Assembly: GCA_027592785.1 (NCBI GenBank)
Contig: JAQCLD010000005.1
Coordinates: 1-64,000, forward strand
Source of the DNA: Acidobacteriota bacterium
GTDB lineage: Bacteria; Acidobacteriota; Terriglobia; Bryobacterales; UBA6623
Direction of reading: 5' to 3'
Length of the DNA: 64,000 nt
A program made the position numbers and the translations under genes. Position 1 is the stretch's first letter; each line of letters opens with the position of its first letter. This document shows positions 27,336-38,059 of this stretch, piece by piece. The notes below the pieces were generated by a model. That model worked only from the letters and a program-made list of their open reading frames with translations. It did not search any database and had not been told where the DNA came from.

Positions 27336-28789
27336 ATGCAGATCCGCTCCGTAGCCTCTTCTCCCGCTGACCTTGAGGCAGACGCCCTGGTTCTAACTCT
27401 TTTTCAACTTGCCGACGGCGAGAAGCCCGACTCACAGGCCGACGCTTGGTCGTCGGGAATCATCGCCGAACTTTATTCTCGAGGAGAGTTCTCCGGCAAA
27501 GCGCTTGAGACGGTGGTGATTCACAGGCCCGCGGGGCTCAAGGCGAGCAGGCTATTGCTAGTCGGCGGCGGCAAGCGCGATGCCTACTCGTCGGCAGTCG
27601 CCCGCCGCGGGGCGGCAGTCGCTGTTCGCCAACTCAAACCAAAGGGCGCCAAGAGCATCGCCATCGTCGTTCCGGTGCGCTTCGACGTGGCCCAAGCCAT
27701 GACCGAAGGCGCCCTGCTGGCCAGCTTCGATGTCGGCGAGCTCAAGACCAGCGACGAAGGTAAGGGCGCCTTGGAGACCCTGACGATCGTCGCATCCGCC
27801 GACGTTTCCGCTGCCGTCGACAAAGGACGACTCAGCGCTGCAGGCCAGAACTTCGCCCGCAGTCTCGGCAACGCTCCCCCGAACCTGCTCACTCCGCCCG
27901 CGCTTGTCGAACGTTCACGCCAAATGGCGGCCCAAGCAGGCCTTGAAATCGAAATCCTAGAGCGCGGCGAGATGGCTAAGATGGGCATGGGCGGCTTATT
28001 GGGCGTCGCCCAAGGCAGCGCCGAACCGCCCGCGCTCATCATCCTCCGCTACACCCCCGACAAAGCGGCTGGCAACGATCATCTCGGTCTCGTCGGCAAA
28101 GCCGTCACCTTCGATACCGGCGGGGTCTCCATCAAACCATCCGCCGACATGGACCTCATGAAATACGACATGGCCGGCGGTGCCGCCGTCCTCGGCGCAA
28201 TGCAAGCCATCGCTGCCCTGAAGCCGTCTCGACCTGTCACCGCACTGGTGCCAACGGTTGAAAACATGGTCGGCAGCCGGGCGCAACGTCCCGGCGACGT
28301 CGTGACGACGCTATCCGGCAAGACCGTCGAGATCCTCAATACCGACGCCGAAGGCCGCATGATCCTGGCCGACGCCCTAACCTACGGCCAACAGCTGGGC
28401 TGCAGTCGCATGGTCGACGCCGCCACGCTCACCGGGGCCATCGTCGTCGCCTTAGGCCACGAGCGCGCCGGACTCTTCGCCAACAACGAAGCCCTGCAGC
28501 AGGAAATCCTCGCTGCTGCCGAAACCGTCGGCGAGAAATTCTGGCCCATGCCTCTTGATGAAGAATACAAAGAGCTACTCAAGAGTCCCATCGCCGACTT
28601 TCCCAACATCGGCTCGCGCTGGGGCGGATCGATTACGGCGGCGATGTTCCTCAAGCAGTTTGCCGACCCCACTCCCTGGGCGCACCTCGACATCGCCGGA
28701 ACAGCCTGGCTCGAACAGGACAAGCCCTATATGCCGAAAGGCCCCACCGGCATGGCCGCGCGCACGTTCATCGAATTGGCGATGAGGCC

Positions 28790-28793
<4 letters not shown>
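27336..28793 (+). CDS. pepA: leucyl aminopeptidase (M17)
   Basis: 485 residues of the cytosolic di-zinc M17 family. The N-terminal macro-like domain precedes the catalytic domain from about residue 165. Metal and active-site residues are in VGKAVTFDTGGVSIKPSADMDLMKYDMAGGAAV and the signature NTDAEGRMILADAL. Length is typical. Its stop overlaps the nadE stop on the other strand by 4 bp. Confidence 0.95.
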
Positions 28794-30439
<1,646 letters not shown>

Positions 30440-30493
30440 GGATTGGCCGTGTGAGGCGGTAATCGAACTGGTTCGAGGCTGGGAACCGAGGCC

Positions 30494-31075
30494 CTAAGAG
30501 TCGCTCTTAGAAGGCTTCTGGGCCAGAAGGGCGGCGGTTCCCTCGCCGCTGATCTTCTCTTCGTAGCGTAACACGCGGTAATCGCCGAATTCGCGCAACA
30601 ACTCGTTTGCTTCCAGCACGTAGGCGGGGTTCGTGGGGCCTTCCGGCAGGGCCAGCTGATCCCTCGTGTAGGTCTTGTAAACGATCAACCCGCCCGGCCG
30701 CAGCGCGCGCTTGATCGGCTTGAACAACGGCCGGTGCAGGAAGTGCACCACCACAATCAGATCGAGCGCTTCCGCGCCTAAATCTGCAGCGGGCGCTTCT
30801 AGGTCGAGCATCCTCGTCTCTAGCTCCACACCGCGTCCCGCCGCTCTGTCCCGCGTCGCTTCGAGACCAGCCTCAGCGAAGTCGATCGCCGTCGTCTGAA
30901 AACCTTGTTCCGCCAAATGAATCGCATGGCGACCCGCCCCGCAAGCGAGATCCGCGGCCACACGAGAACTCAACAGATCCCAGTACCCCGAGCAGCCGAC
31001 CAAGAAGGCGTCAGGGACGTCCTGGGAGTGTTCGCCGCGCCTGTAACGCTCATTCCACTGATCCTGCGTCGGCAT
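30494..31075 (-). CDS. class I SAM-dependent methyltransferase (TehB-like)
   Basis: 193 residues. Motif I is AADLACGAGRHAIHLAEQG, followed by the acidic VTAID-like strand TTAIDFAEAGLEATRDRA and FLHRPLFKPIKRALRPGGLIVYKTYT. It resembles small TehB/UbiG-type methyltransferases; the substrate is unknown. I chose ATG at 31075 (MPTQDQWNERYRRG), since the longer ORF adds a 30-residue basic tail that reads back towards erpA. It follows erpA by about 61 bp on the same strand. Confidence 0.82.
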   Translation of the reverse strand: MPTQDQWNERYRRGEHSQDVPDAFLVGCSGYWDLLSSRVAADLACGAGRHAIHLAEQGFQTTAIDFAEAGLEATRDRAAGRGVELETRMLDLEAPAADLGAEALDLIVVVHFLHRPLFKPIKRALRPGGLIVYKTYTRDQLALPEGPTNPAYVLEANELLREFGDYRVLRYEEKISGEGTAALLAQKPSKSDS

Positions 31076-31136
31076 CGAAATAGAAACGGCGCCGACCGTG
31101 AGGGCGACGCCGTTCTCAATCCAAAGCGATTTGCGA

Positions 31137-31463
31137 CTACGCGCTGAACGAGCTGCCGCAACCACAGGTCGAAGTCACGTTAGGGTTATCGAACTTGAAG
31201 CCCGCGCCCTCCATCGACTCGACGTAATCGATTCTCACGTTATCCAGGTAGAGCAACGACGCCTGGTCGACGATCACCTTCAGGTCGCCCGGGAAGGCAT
31301 ATTCCTTATCGAGCGGCATCTTGTTGTTTTCAAACGCCATCGAGTACTGGAACCCGGAGCATCCCCCGCCCACCACCGACACGCGCAGCGCGATCGGCTT
31401 CGGTTCCTGTTGGGCGATGATCTCATTCACCTTGCTGATTGCGGTTTCCGTTAGTTGGATCAT
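31137..31463 (-). CDS. erpA: iron-sulfur cluster insertion/A-type carrier protein
   Basis: 108 residues. A-type Fe-S carriers have three conserved Cys, all present: VVGGGCSGFQY and the C-terminal TCGCGSSF. The start ATG at 31463 has GGAGGAA about nine nt upstream; the longer ORF is rejected. The gene could also be called iscA; the sequence form IQLTETAISKVNEII fits ErpA/IscA equally. It lies after fabH on the same strand. Confidence 0.92.
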   Translation of the reverse strand: MIQLTETAISKVNEIIAQQEPKPIALRVSVVGGGCSGFQYSMAFENNKMPLDKEYAFPGDLKVIVDQASLLYLDNVRIDYVESMEGAGFKFDNPNVTSTCGCGSSFSA

Positions 31464-31522
31464 TTTCGTATTCCTCCGGCGAGAACAAGGCTCGACGCCC
31501 TTAGTATAACCGACGCCTTCAT

Positions 31523-32536
31523 CTAGTAGCCCCAGCGCCACAACGCCCCGCCGGCCGTCAATCCCGCCCCGACGGCCGCCATCAACACCAGGTCGCCCTT
31601 CTTCAGCCGCCCCTGTGCCAAGGAGTCGTGCGTCGCCAGTGGAATCGTCCCGCCCGTCGTATTGCCGTAGTCGCCAATGTTGATCACCGTCTTTTCATCC
31701 GGCAGCCCCAACCGTTCTGCGACGGCGCCAATGATCCGCGCGTTGGCTTGGTGCGGAATCAGCAGGTCCACGTCCGCAATCGTCAGGCCATTGCGGTCCA
31801 GCAGCATGCGGCAAACGTCATGCATCTTGTTGACCGCATAGCGGTAAACCTGGCGTCCGTCCTGGTGGACGAAGTGCTCGCGGTTATCAATCGTCTCGTG
31901 GCTCGCCGGATGGCGGCTGCCGCCTGCAGGCATGTAGAGGTAGTCGCCTCCCGAGCCGTCGATCTCGTGCTGAAAGTCGATCAGTCCAGCGTCTTCGCCT
32001 TCTTCGGCAGGTTCCAGCAGCAATGCGCCCGCCCCGTCGCCGAAAAGCACGCACGTCGCCCGATCTTCATAATCGACGATGCGCGACATCGTGTCGGCCC
32101 CAATCACCAACACGCGTTTCTGCGAACCGCTGGCGATCATCTGCGCCGCCGTCGTCAGCCCGTAAAGCAGCCCTGAGCAAGCCGCGACCAGATCAAATCC
32201 CCAAGCGCCCTTGGCCCCTAGCCGGTCCTGTACCAGACAGGCCGTCGAAGGGAACAGCATGTCCGGAGTCACCGTGCAAACGATGATCACTTCGACCGTC
32301 GACGCATCCACGCCGCGCCTTGCCAGCGCTTCTTTTGCCGCCTCAACAGCGAGGTCAGAAGTCGCTTGATCCGGCCGGGCGATGTGCCGCGTGCGAATGC
32401 CCGTGCGCGTGACGATCCAATCGTCATTCGTGTCAATCGTCTTCTCTAGATCGGCGTTGGTGAGCGTGCCGGGAGGCACGTACCGCCCGACGGCGGTGAT
32501 CTTGGCTCGATGCAATGAATGTCCTTGGGGCAACAA
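31523..32536 (-). CDS. fabH: beta-ketoacyl-ACP synthase III
   Basis: 337 residues. FabH starts fatty acid elongation by condensing acetyl-CoA or another acyl-CoA with malonyl-ACP. The catalytic triad is visible: Cys in DLVAACSGLLYG, His in IPHQANARI and Asn in YGNTTGGTIP. WIVTRTGIRTRHIA is the family's N-terminal signature. The start could also be the TTG seven codons later (LHRAKITAVG). Confidence 0.95.
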   Translation of the reverse strand: MLPQGHSLHRAKITAVGRYVPPGTLTNADLEKTIDTNDDWIVTRTGIRTRHIARPDQATSDLAVEAAKEALARRGVDASTVEVIIVCTVTPDMLFPSTACLVQDRLGAKGAWGFDLVAACSGLLYGLTTAAQMIASGSQKRVLVIGADTMSRIVDYEDRATCVLFGDGAGALLLEPAEEGEDAGLIDFQHEIDGSGGDYLYMPAGGSRHPASHETIDNREHFVHQDGRQVYRYAVNKMHDVCRMLLDRNGLTIADVDLLIPHQANARIIGAVAERLGLPDEKTVINIGDYGNTTGGTIPLATHDSLAQGRLKKGDLVLMAAVGAGLTAGGALWRWGY

Positions 32537-32617
32537 CGCACTCCATTCCGCAGCAAGCCGATCAGGCCGACGGCAGAATCACCCATTGTAGGCGAGCGCT
32601 CGCGCCCTTCGGAACCG

Positions 32618-33298
32618 TCAGCCCTTCTTTACCGCGTCGTTGAGCCAATCAATCCACGGTTGAAGCGCCCGGAACCGCTTCGTGATCTCGGTCTGCAACT
32701 TGGGCGTCCCCACCAGCTCGGCCGACAACTCGGCCGACGCCAAGAACTGCTTGCCGAGCAGTAAATCCAGCGCCGGGTCGTCGGGCGAAAACCCCTTCGG
32801 CGACCGTTTCAGCCGCTCGCCCTGGACCTCCCCGAACAGTCGCTTGAAAGCTGCCGCAGAGGTCAATTTGCGGTATGCAGCCGCATCTTTGCTTAGCCTC
32901 TTGCGGATCGCGAACAACTCCTTCGGTCCCGGCATATAGACGCCTGCGCCGAGGAATATCTCGGTAGGAGCAAGATGAAAGTAGTAGCCCGCCCCAGCAT
33001 GCTTCTCCATCGCCTTGGGGAAGAACGAAGCCGCAACATTGGTCTTGTAAGGCCGTTTATCGTTGCTGAAGCGGATGTCGCGATAGATCCGATAGATGGC
33101 CTTCTTCGGATCGGTTTGGAACCCCGTCGCAAACTTCTCCAAATCCTCGCCCAGCGCCGTCACCAGATCGTGCATTGGCGTTTTGAGGTAGGCCTCGTAG
33201 TCGCTCTTATGTGCTTGGAACCATTCGCGATCGTTGTTCTTCTCCAACTGCCGCAAGAACTTCAACGCTTGGGGCGGGAATCCGGGGAAGCGAGCCAT
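32618..33298 (-). CDS. DUF2461/TIGR02453 family protein
   Basis: 226 residues of a family with no known biochemical role. Recognised from FPPQALKFLRQLEKNNDREWFQAHKSDYE at the start, then YRIYRDIRFSNDKRPYKTNVAASF and GYYFHLAPTEIFLGAGVYMPGP. Length matches the family. It diverges from murB with about 60 bp between starts and contains no signal peptide, so it should be cytoplasmic. Confidence 0.92.
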   Translation of the reverse strand: MARFPGFPPQALKFLRQLEKNNDREWFQAHKSDYEAYLKTPMHDLVTALGEDLEKFATGFQTDPKKAIYRIYRDIRFSNDKRPYKTNVAASFFPKAMEKHAGAGYYFHLAPTEIFLGAGVYMPGPKELFAIRKRLSKDAAAYRKLTSAAAFKRLFGEVQGERLKRSPKGFSPDDPALDLLLGKQFLASAELSAELVGTPKLQTEITKRFRALQPWIDWLNDAVKKG

Positions 33299-33358
33299 GT
33301 TCGATATCTTAGCTCCGCTCGCCTCGCCTAGAATCCCGCCCTGCCTAGAATAGAGAGG

Positions 33359-34336
33359 TTGTCAGCGACCTCGGCGATCGATGAAGCGTACGCGGCTCTC
33401 GCGGGAGTTGCGGGCCTGACGGTTGCTCAGCACGTCTCCCTGCGGAGCTACAACCGCTTCGGCCTCGGCGGTCCGGCTGACTTGCTGGCCTCCACCAAGC
33501 AGGCCGACGTTCTAGCCGAAGCTCTCAGCATCAGCCGCCGTCTCGATCTGCCCTTCTACTTCCTCGGCGACGGCAGCAACGTCATCGTCTCCGACGCCGG
33601 CTATCGCGGTCTGGTGTTGCGCTACGAGGCCGACGCGGTCGAGCTGCGCGACGGTGCCGTCTATGCCGAGGTCGGCGCTCCGCTGCAGGCCCTCGTCGAT
33701 TTCTCAATCGCCCAAAGCCTCGCAGGTATCCACACCCTCGAACGCATCCCCGGCTCGGTCGGCGGCGCGGTCTACGGCAACGCCGGGGCCTATGGTCGCT
33801 CGCTGCACGAGAGCGTCGCCCGCGTCCGCTTTCTTGACGGCGAAACCGTTCGCGAGTTCAACAATCCGGGCTGCGAGTTCGAATACCGCGAGAGTGTTTT
33901 CAAGCGGCGCAAAGACTGGATCGTGCTCTCTTGCGCTCTTGAACTCGAAACCGGCGACCACGCGGCGCTAGCCAAAGAGTCTGCCAATATTCGCGCCATT
34001 CGCGACGAGAAGTTTCCGCCGACCATGCGCTGCGCCGGCAGCATCTTCAAGAATCTCTATTTCGAGCGCCTGCCCGCCGCCGCTCAAGAACTAGTCCCCC
34101 CCGCAGCCGTGCGCGGCGGCAAAGTCGCCTCGGCGTTTTTCCTCGAGCAGGTCGGAGCCAAGGGCATGCGCCAAGGCGGCATCGAGATCGCCCCCTATCA
34201 CGCCAACGTCATCTACAACGCCGGTGGCGGCACAGCGGCTGACCTACGTTCCTTGATCGCCGCACTCAAGCGCCGCGTCAGCGAACAGTTTGGCTTCGAG
34301 GTCGAAGAAGAAGTGCAGTACGTCGGCGATGCCTAA
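33359..34336 (+). CDS. murB: UDP-N-acetylenolpyruvoylglucosamine reductase
   Basis: 325 residues, FAD-dependent, converting UDP-GlcNAc-enolpyruvate to UDP-MurNAc for peptidoglycan. FAD-binding landmarks are YFLGDGSNVIVSD and IPGSVGGAVYGNAGAYG; CEFEYRESVFK and CAGSIFKN hold the Tyr and Ser expected near the active site. TTG is the only reasonable start here. The last 8 nt overlap the start of the DNA methyltransferase gene. Confidence 0.95.
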   Translation: MSATSAIDEAYAALAGVAGLTVAQHVSLRSYNRFGLGGPADLLASTKQADVLAEALSISRRLDLPFYFLGDGSNVIVSDAGYRGLVLRYEADAVELRDGAVYAEVGAPLQALVDFSIAQSLAGIHTLERIPGSVGGAVYGNAGAYGRSLHESVARVRFLDGETVREFNNPGCEFEYRESVFKRRKDWIVLSCALELETGDHAALAKESANIRAIRDEKFPPTMRCAGSIFKNLYFERLPAAAQELVPPAAVRGGKVASAFFLEQVGAKGMRQGGIEIAPYHANVIYNAGGGTAADLRSLIAALKRRVSEQFGFEVEEEVQYVGDA

Positions 34337-35513
34337 GTCCCGCCCACGCTTCCTCGAGTTCTTCGCCGGCGCCGGACTCGTGCGGCAGGCGCTACAGCCT
34401 GATTGGCGCTGCGTCTGGGCCAACGACCTGAGCCCCAAGAAGGCCCGCGTCTACCAGGACAATTTTGGACACGCCGAACTCCACGTCGGAGACGTCGCCG
34501 ACATCCGACCCGAAGACCTTCCGGACGCCGATTTGGCCTGGGCTTCCTTCCCTTGCCAGGACCTCTCTCTAGCCGGCTGGCGCAACGGCATGCAGGCCTC
34601 CCGCAGCGGCGCGTTCTGGGGCTTCTGGAGTTTGATGCAAGACCTAAAAGGTGAAGGTCGCCTCCCAAAAGTTCTTGTCCTCGAAAACGTAACAGGCCTG
34701 CTGCAAGGCGAGGACTTCAACGGTCTTTGTGAGGCGCTTGCCGCCCTGGACCTGCACTTCGGCGCGCTAACCATCGACGCCAAGCACTTCACGTCCCAGT
34801 CGCGCCCGCGAGTTTTCGTCATCGCCGCCGGCGCGGACAGCACCACACAATTCGCCGCGTCCGCCCCCGCCACCGCTTGGACCTCGCCCACTCTGCAGCG
34901 CGCCGTCGAGCGCCTGCCTGCTGCTGTCGCCAAGCAATGGGCATGGTGGCACTTGCCCGAGCCCACCGCACAGCCGCCTGCCATCGAATCGCTCATCGAG
35001 ACCAGCGAAGGCCCGTGGTTCGACGAACAGAAGGTGGAGCATCTATTGGAGATGATGGCCGAACCGCACCGCCGCAAGATGCTCGAAGCATCCCAACCAG
35101 GTGCCAGGAAAGTCGGCTTCCTCTACTGTCGCGTCCGCCAAGGCTGCCAGCGTGCTGAAGTTCGCTTCGATGGCATCGCCGGGTGCTTGCGTACGCCAGC
35201 CGGCGGATCGAGCCGGCAGACGGTCGTGGTCGTCGAAGGTGACCGCGTGCGCATGCGCCTACTGTCTCCGCGTGAAGCCGCTCGCCTGATGGGCGCTCCC
35301 GACAATTTCCAACTGCCCGCAAACTACAACGACGCCTATCGTGCCATGGGCGACGGCGTCTGCGTCCCCGCAGTCGCCTGGCTCGCTGAGCATTTGCTCA
35401 CGCCGCTGGTCTCCAACCGCGGCGCGAGCGCTCCGACCGTCACCGCCGACGCTGCCGCGCTGCTCCACCGCACACAACAAAGGGCCGGCCGCTGGTTTCG
35501 CGATCGGCCCTAG
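34329..35513 (+). CDS. DNA (cytosine-5) methyltransferase, no restriction partner
   Basis: 394 residues. C5-methyltransferase motifs in order: FLEFFAGAGLVRQAL (I), catalytic Cys in ASFPCQDLS (IV), VLENVTGLL (VI), SQSRPRVFVIAA (VIII), and near the C-terminus MRLLSPREAARLMGAPDNF and YRAMGDGVCVPAVAWLAEHL (IX-X). The target-recognition region is about 120 residues. It starts inside murB (8-nt overlap), and no restriction endonuclease, nicking or Vsr gene lies nearby, so it is an orphan. Target site unknown. Confidence 0.93.
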   Translation: MPKSRPRFLEFFAGAGLVRQALQPDWRCVWANDLSPKKARVYQDNFGHAELHVGDVADIRPEDLPDADLAWASFPCQDLSLAGWRNGMQASRSGAFWGFWSLMQDLKGEGRLPKVLVLENVTGLLQGEDFNGLCEALAALDLHFGALTIDAKHFTSQSRPRVFVIAAGADSTTQFAASAPATAWTSPTLQRAVERLPAAVAKQWAWWHLPEPTAQPPAIESLIETSEGPWFDEQKVEHLLEMMAEPHRRKMLEASQPGARKVGFLYCRVRQGCQRAEVRFDGIAGCLRTPAGGSSRQTVVVVEGDRVRMRLLSPREAARLMGAPDNFQLPANYNDAYRAMGDGVCVPAVAWLAEHLLTPLVSNRGASAPTVTADAAALLHRTQQRAGRWFRDRP

Positions 35514-35534
35514 CTGCTTTCAGCGCTTCTCGAT

Positions 35535-36050
35535 CTAGTCGCGTTCGACTTGCAGGTTGTTCGTAATCGAGAACGAGCCGTTTACCCCGCTGGCTTGAAT
35601 GCCCGCGAGATTCTTCTCGCTCTCAGAACCGACCACACCCTCCAGAGTCACATCGCCGTTCTGCACGATGATGTGAATCGGCGGCACAGCCTGAATCGCG
35701 TAGCGCGTCATCATCGGGTGATAGTAGATCGCCCGGAACGTTGCCACGCGAATGCGGTCATCGTTGGACGACACCGGCAACACTTCAATCTGGTTGTCGA
35801 TCTCACTTACGCCCTCAATATCCTTGATGGATTTCTCAGCGCCGGTTTTCAACGTCGGGCGCGTCACTTTGCCCATCAACGTGACTTTCGTTCCCTCCAC
35901 CCGAAACGTCATGTTGTCAAACACGCTGTAAAACGGCAGCGTCACCAACTCCCGGCGCACCTGCCGCTCGACCCTCGACAGTTCCTGAGCCCCAGCAGTT
36001 GCCGCGACAAGCGGTAGCGAGGCGACCGCCAGCACCAGCGCGGCAATCAT
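35535..36050 (-). CDS. periplasmic double-BON-domain protein
   Basis: 171 residues with a signal peptide (about 1-22, ending TAGAQ). Two BON-like modules follow: YSVFDNMTFRVEGTKVTLMGKVTRPTLKTGAEKSIKDIEGVSEIDNQIEV-type pattern in about residues 40-90, and IHIIVQNGDVTLEGVVGSESEKNLAGIQA in about 120-160. BON proteins such as OsmY are thought to bind phospholipid membranes under envelope stress. It is a single gene, convergent with the methyltransferase. Confidence 0.88.
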   Translation of the reverse strand: MIAALVLAVASLPLVAATAGAQELSRVERQVRRELVTLPFYSVFDNMTFRVEGTKVTLMGKVTRPTLKTGAEKSIKDIEGVSEIDNQIEVLPVSSNDDRIRVATFRAIYYHPMMTRYAIQAVPPIHIIVQNGDVTLEGVVGSESEKNLAGIQASGVNGSFSITNNLQVERD

Positions 36051-36151
36051 ATTGCGTCTTTGCCTTTCCTTGTCTCCTCTTTCTACTAGATGCGTGAAAC
36101 TTGGGCCCCGTTTCAGTATTCATGTGGCTGCGCGGCGGCTAAGCTGGTGTG

Positions 36152-36862
36152 ATGTCTTGGGATCTAGACAAATCGGGCGTCCTGCACTGGGCGCCCTGGC
36201 AAGAGTTGCCCTGGCTCGTCCACGGCTTTTCCACGCGCCAAGCCGGAGACTTCCAACGCCCCGAACCAGCCGATACCCCGCAACGCTTCGGCGCGCCCGA
36301 TTTCGAACTCATTACGTTGCACCAAACCCACTCCGACATCGTGCGCGCCGCGTTCGCCGCCTCCGCCGGGACCGAAGGCGACGGCCTCGTCACAGACCAG
36401 CCCCTTGAACTGCTCGGCGTCCGCACCGCCGACTGCCTCCCCCTGCTCCTGCTCGACCGCAAAAACCGTGCCGTCGCCGCCGTCCACGCCGGCTGGCGCG
36501 GAACCGCAGCCAGTATCGCCGCCCTCGCCGTCGAACGCATGGAGCACGACTTCAATACGCAGCCCAGCCAGCTTGAAGCCCTGATCGGTCCCTGCATCGG
36601 CTCCAGCCACTACGAGATCGGGCCCGAAGTGGCCGAACACTTCCCCCCCGAGGTCATCCGAGAAGTGCAGGGCAAGGCCCGATCCTTCCTCGATCTCACC
36701 GCCGCCAACCACCTCCAGCTCCGAGACGCAGGCCTGCCCGCGCGTGCCATTCACACCTCCAAGCTCTGCACATTCGCCCGCGAAGACTGGTTCTACTCCT
36801 ACCGCCGCTCCGCTGACGCCGCACGCATGCTTGCCGTCATCGGTCTGCGCGACAATAGTTAA
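36152..36862 (+). CDS. pgeF: peptidoglycan editing factor (DUF152/laccase-domain)
   Basis: 236 residues of the YfiH/PgeF family, which corrects faulty muropeptide precursors and has also been described as purine-nucleoside active. Metal ligands are conserved: His in LHQTHSD, Cys in RTADCLPLLLL and His in AAVHAGWRGTAAS. IGPCIGSSHYEIGPEV and the final FYSYRRSADAARMLAVIGL complete the pattern. ATG at 36152 is preferred to the GTG immediately before it. Confidence 0.93.
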   Translation: MSWDLDKSGVLHWAPWQELPWLVHGFSTRQAGDFQRPEPADTPQRFGAPDFELITLHQTHSDIVRAAFAASAGTEGDGLVTDQPLELLGVRTADCLPLLLLDRKNRAVAAVHAGWRGTAASIAALAVERMEHDFNTQPSQLEALIGPCIGSSHYEIGPEVAEHFPPEVIREVQGKARSFLDLTAANHLQLRDAGLPARAIHTSKLCTFAREDWFYSYRRSADAARMLAVIGLRDNS

Positions 36863-36876
36863 TTCCAGGTATCCCC

Positions 36877-38049
36877 GTGAAGGTTGCTTATCTTGATTGC
36901 TTCTCCGGCATCGCCGGAGACATGCTCGTCGGCGCTCTGCTCGACGCTGGTCTTCCCTTTGAAACCCTCAATTCCGAGATCGCCAAGCTCGGCCTCAAAG
37001 AGGTCACGCTTTCCGCCGAGCCCACCAAGCGCAAAGGCATCACCGGCACCGATTTCAAGGTCGCCGTCGGCCACGACCATCATCACCGCTCGTTGACCAC
37101 CATCGAAAAGATCATCAACGAAAGCACGCTCGACGAGCCCATCAAACAGACCGCCATCCGCATCTTCCGCCGCCTGGGAGAGGCCGAAGCCGGAGTTCAC
37201 GGCGTCGATATCGAAAAAGTCCACTTCCACGAAGTCGGCGCGCTCGACGCCATTGTCGACATCGTCGGCGCCGCCATCGGCTTCCACCATCTGGGAATAG
37301 AGCGCGTCGTCTGCTCGCCCATCAACGTCGGCTCCGGCACCGTCAAAGCAGCTCACGGCGTCATGCCCGTGCCCGCTCCCGCCACCGCCACCCTGCTCAC
37401 CGGCGTGCCCACGTACGTCGACGGACCCGCGATGGAACTCACCACGCCCACCGGCGCCGCCATCGCCGTCACCATGTCCGCTAGCTTCGGCTCCATGCCC
37501 GCCATGGCCGTCTCCTCTATCGGCTACGGCGCAGGAGACAACGACCTCAAAGACCGCGCCAACGTCCTGCGCGTCTTGATCGGCGAAGCCTCCTCCGCAA
37601 CCGAGTCCACCGAAGTCTGGGTCATCGAAGCCAACATCGACGACATGAGCCCGCAAATCGCCGGTTACGCCCGCGAACGCCTGCTCGCCGCCGGAGCCCT
37701 CGACGCCACCCTCACGCCCGTCTTTATGAAAAAAGACCGGCCCGGCTACACCCTCAGCGTCCTCGCCTCACTCCAAACGCGCGAAGCCCTAGCCGACCTC
37801 ATCTTCACCGAGACCACAACGCTAGGTGTCCGCATGTACTCAGCCCAACGCCGCGTCCTCGAACGCACCTGGCAAACCGTCGAGACTCCCTACGGCCCCG
37901 TCCGCCTAAAAATCGGCACCCAAAACGGCGTCGTCAAAACCGTCACCCCCGAGTACGAAGACTGCAAAAAGCTCGCCCTCGAAAAAGGCGTGCCGCTCAA
38001 AGACGTCCTCGCCGCCGCGAGCGACGTTGCCCATCGCGGGGGCCGTTAA
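36877..38049 (+). CDS. larC: nickel-pincer cofactor cyclometallase
   Basis: 390 residues of the LarC (DUF111) family, which inserts nickel into the pincer nucleotide cofactor of lactate racemase and related enzymes. Landmarks are LDCFSGIAGDMLVGALLD, a His-rich GHDHHHRS, VHFHEVGALDAIVDIVGAA and VWVIEANIDDMSPQIAGYA. LarC1 and LarC2 are in one frame here, with no programmed frameshift. GTG start. LarB, LarE and LarA are not in the window. Confidence 0.94.
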   Translation: MKVAYLDCFSGIAGDMLVGALLDAGLPFETLNSEIAKLGLKEVTLSAEPTKRKGITGTDFKVAVGHDHHHRSLTTIEKIINESTLDEPIKQTAIRIFRRLGEAEAGVHGVDIEKVHFHEVGALDAIVDIVGAAIGFHHLGIERVVCSPINVGSGTVKAAHGVMPVPAPATATLLTGVPTYVDGPAMELTTPTGAAIAVTMSASFGSMPAMAVSSIGYGAGDNDLKDRANVLRVLIGEASSATESTEVWVIEANIDDMSPQIAGYARERLLAAGALDATLTPVFMKKDRPGYTLSVLASLQTREALADLIFTETTTLGVRMYSAQRRVLERTWQTVETPYGPVRLKIGTQNGVVKTVTPEYEDCKKLALEKGVPLKDVLAAASDVAHRGGR

Positions 38050-38059
38050 GGCTGCGGCG

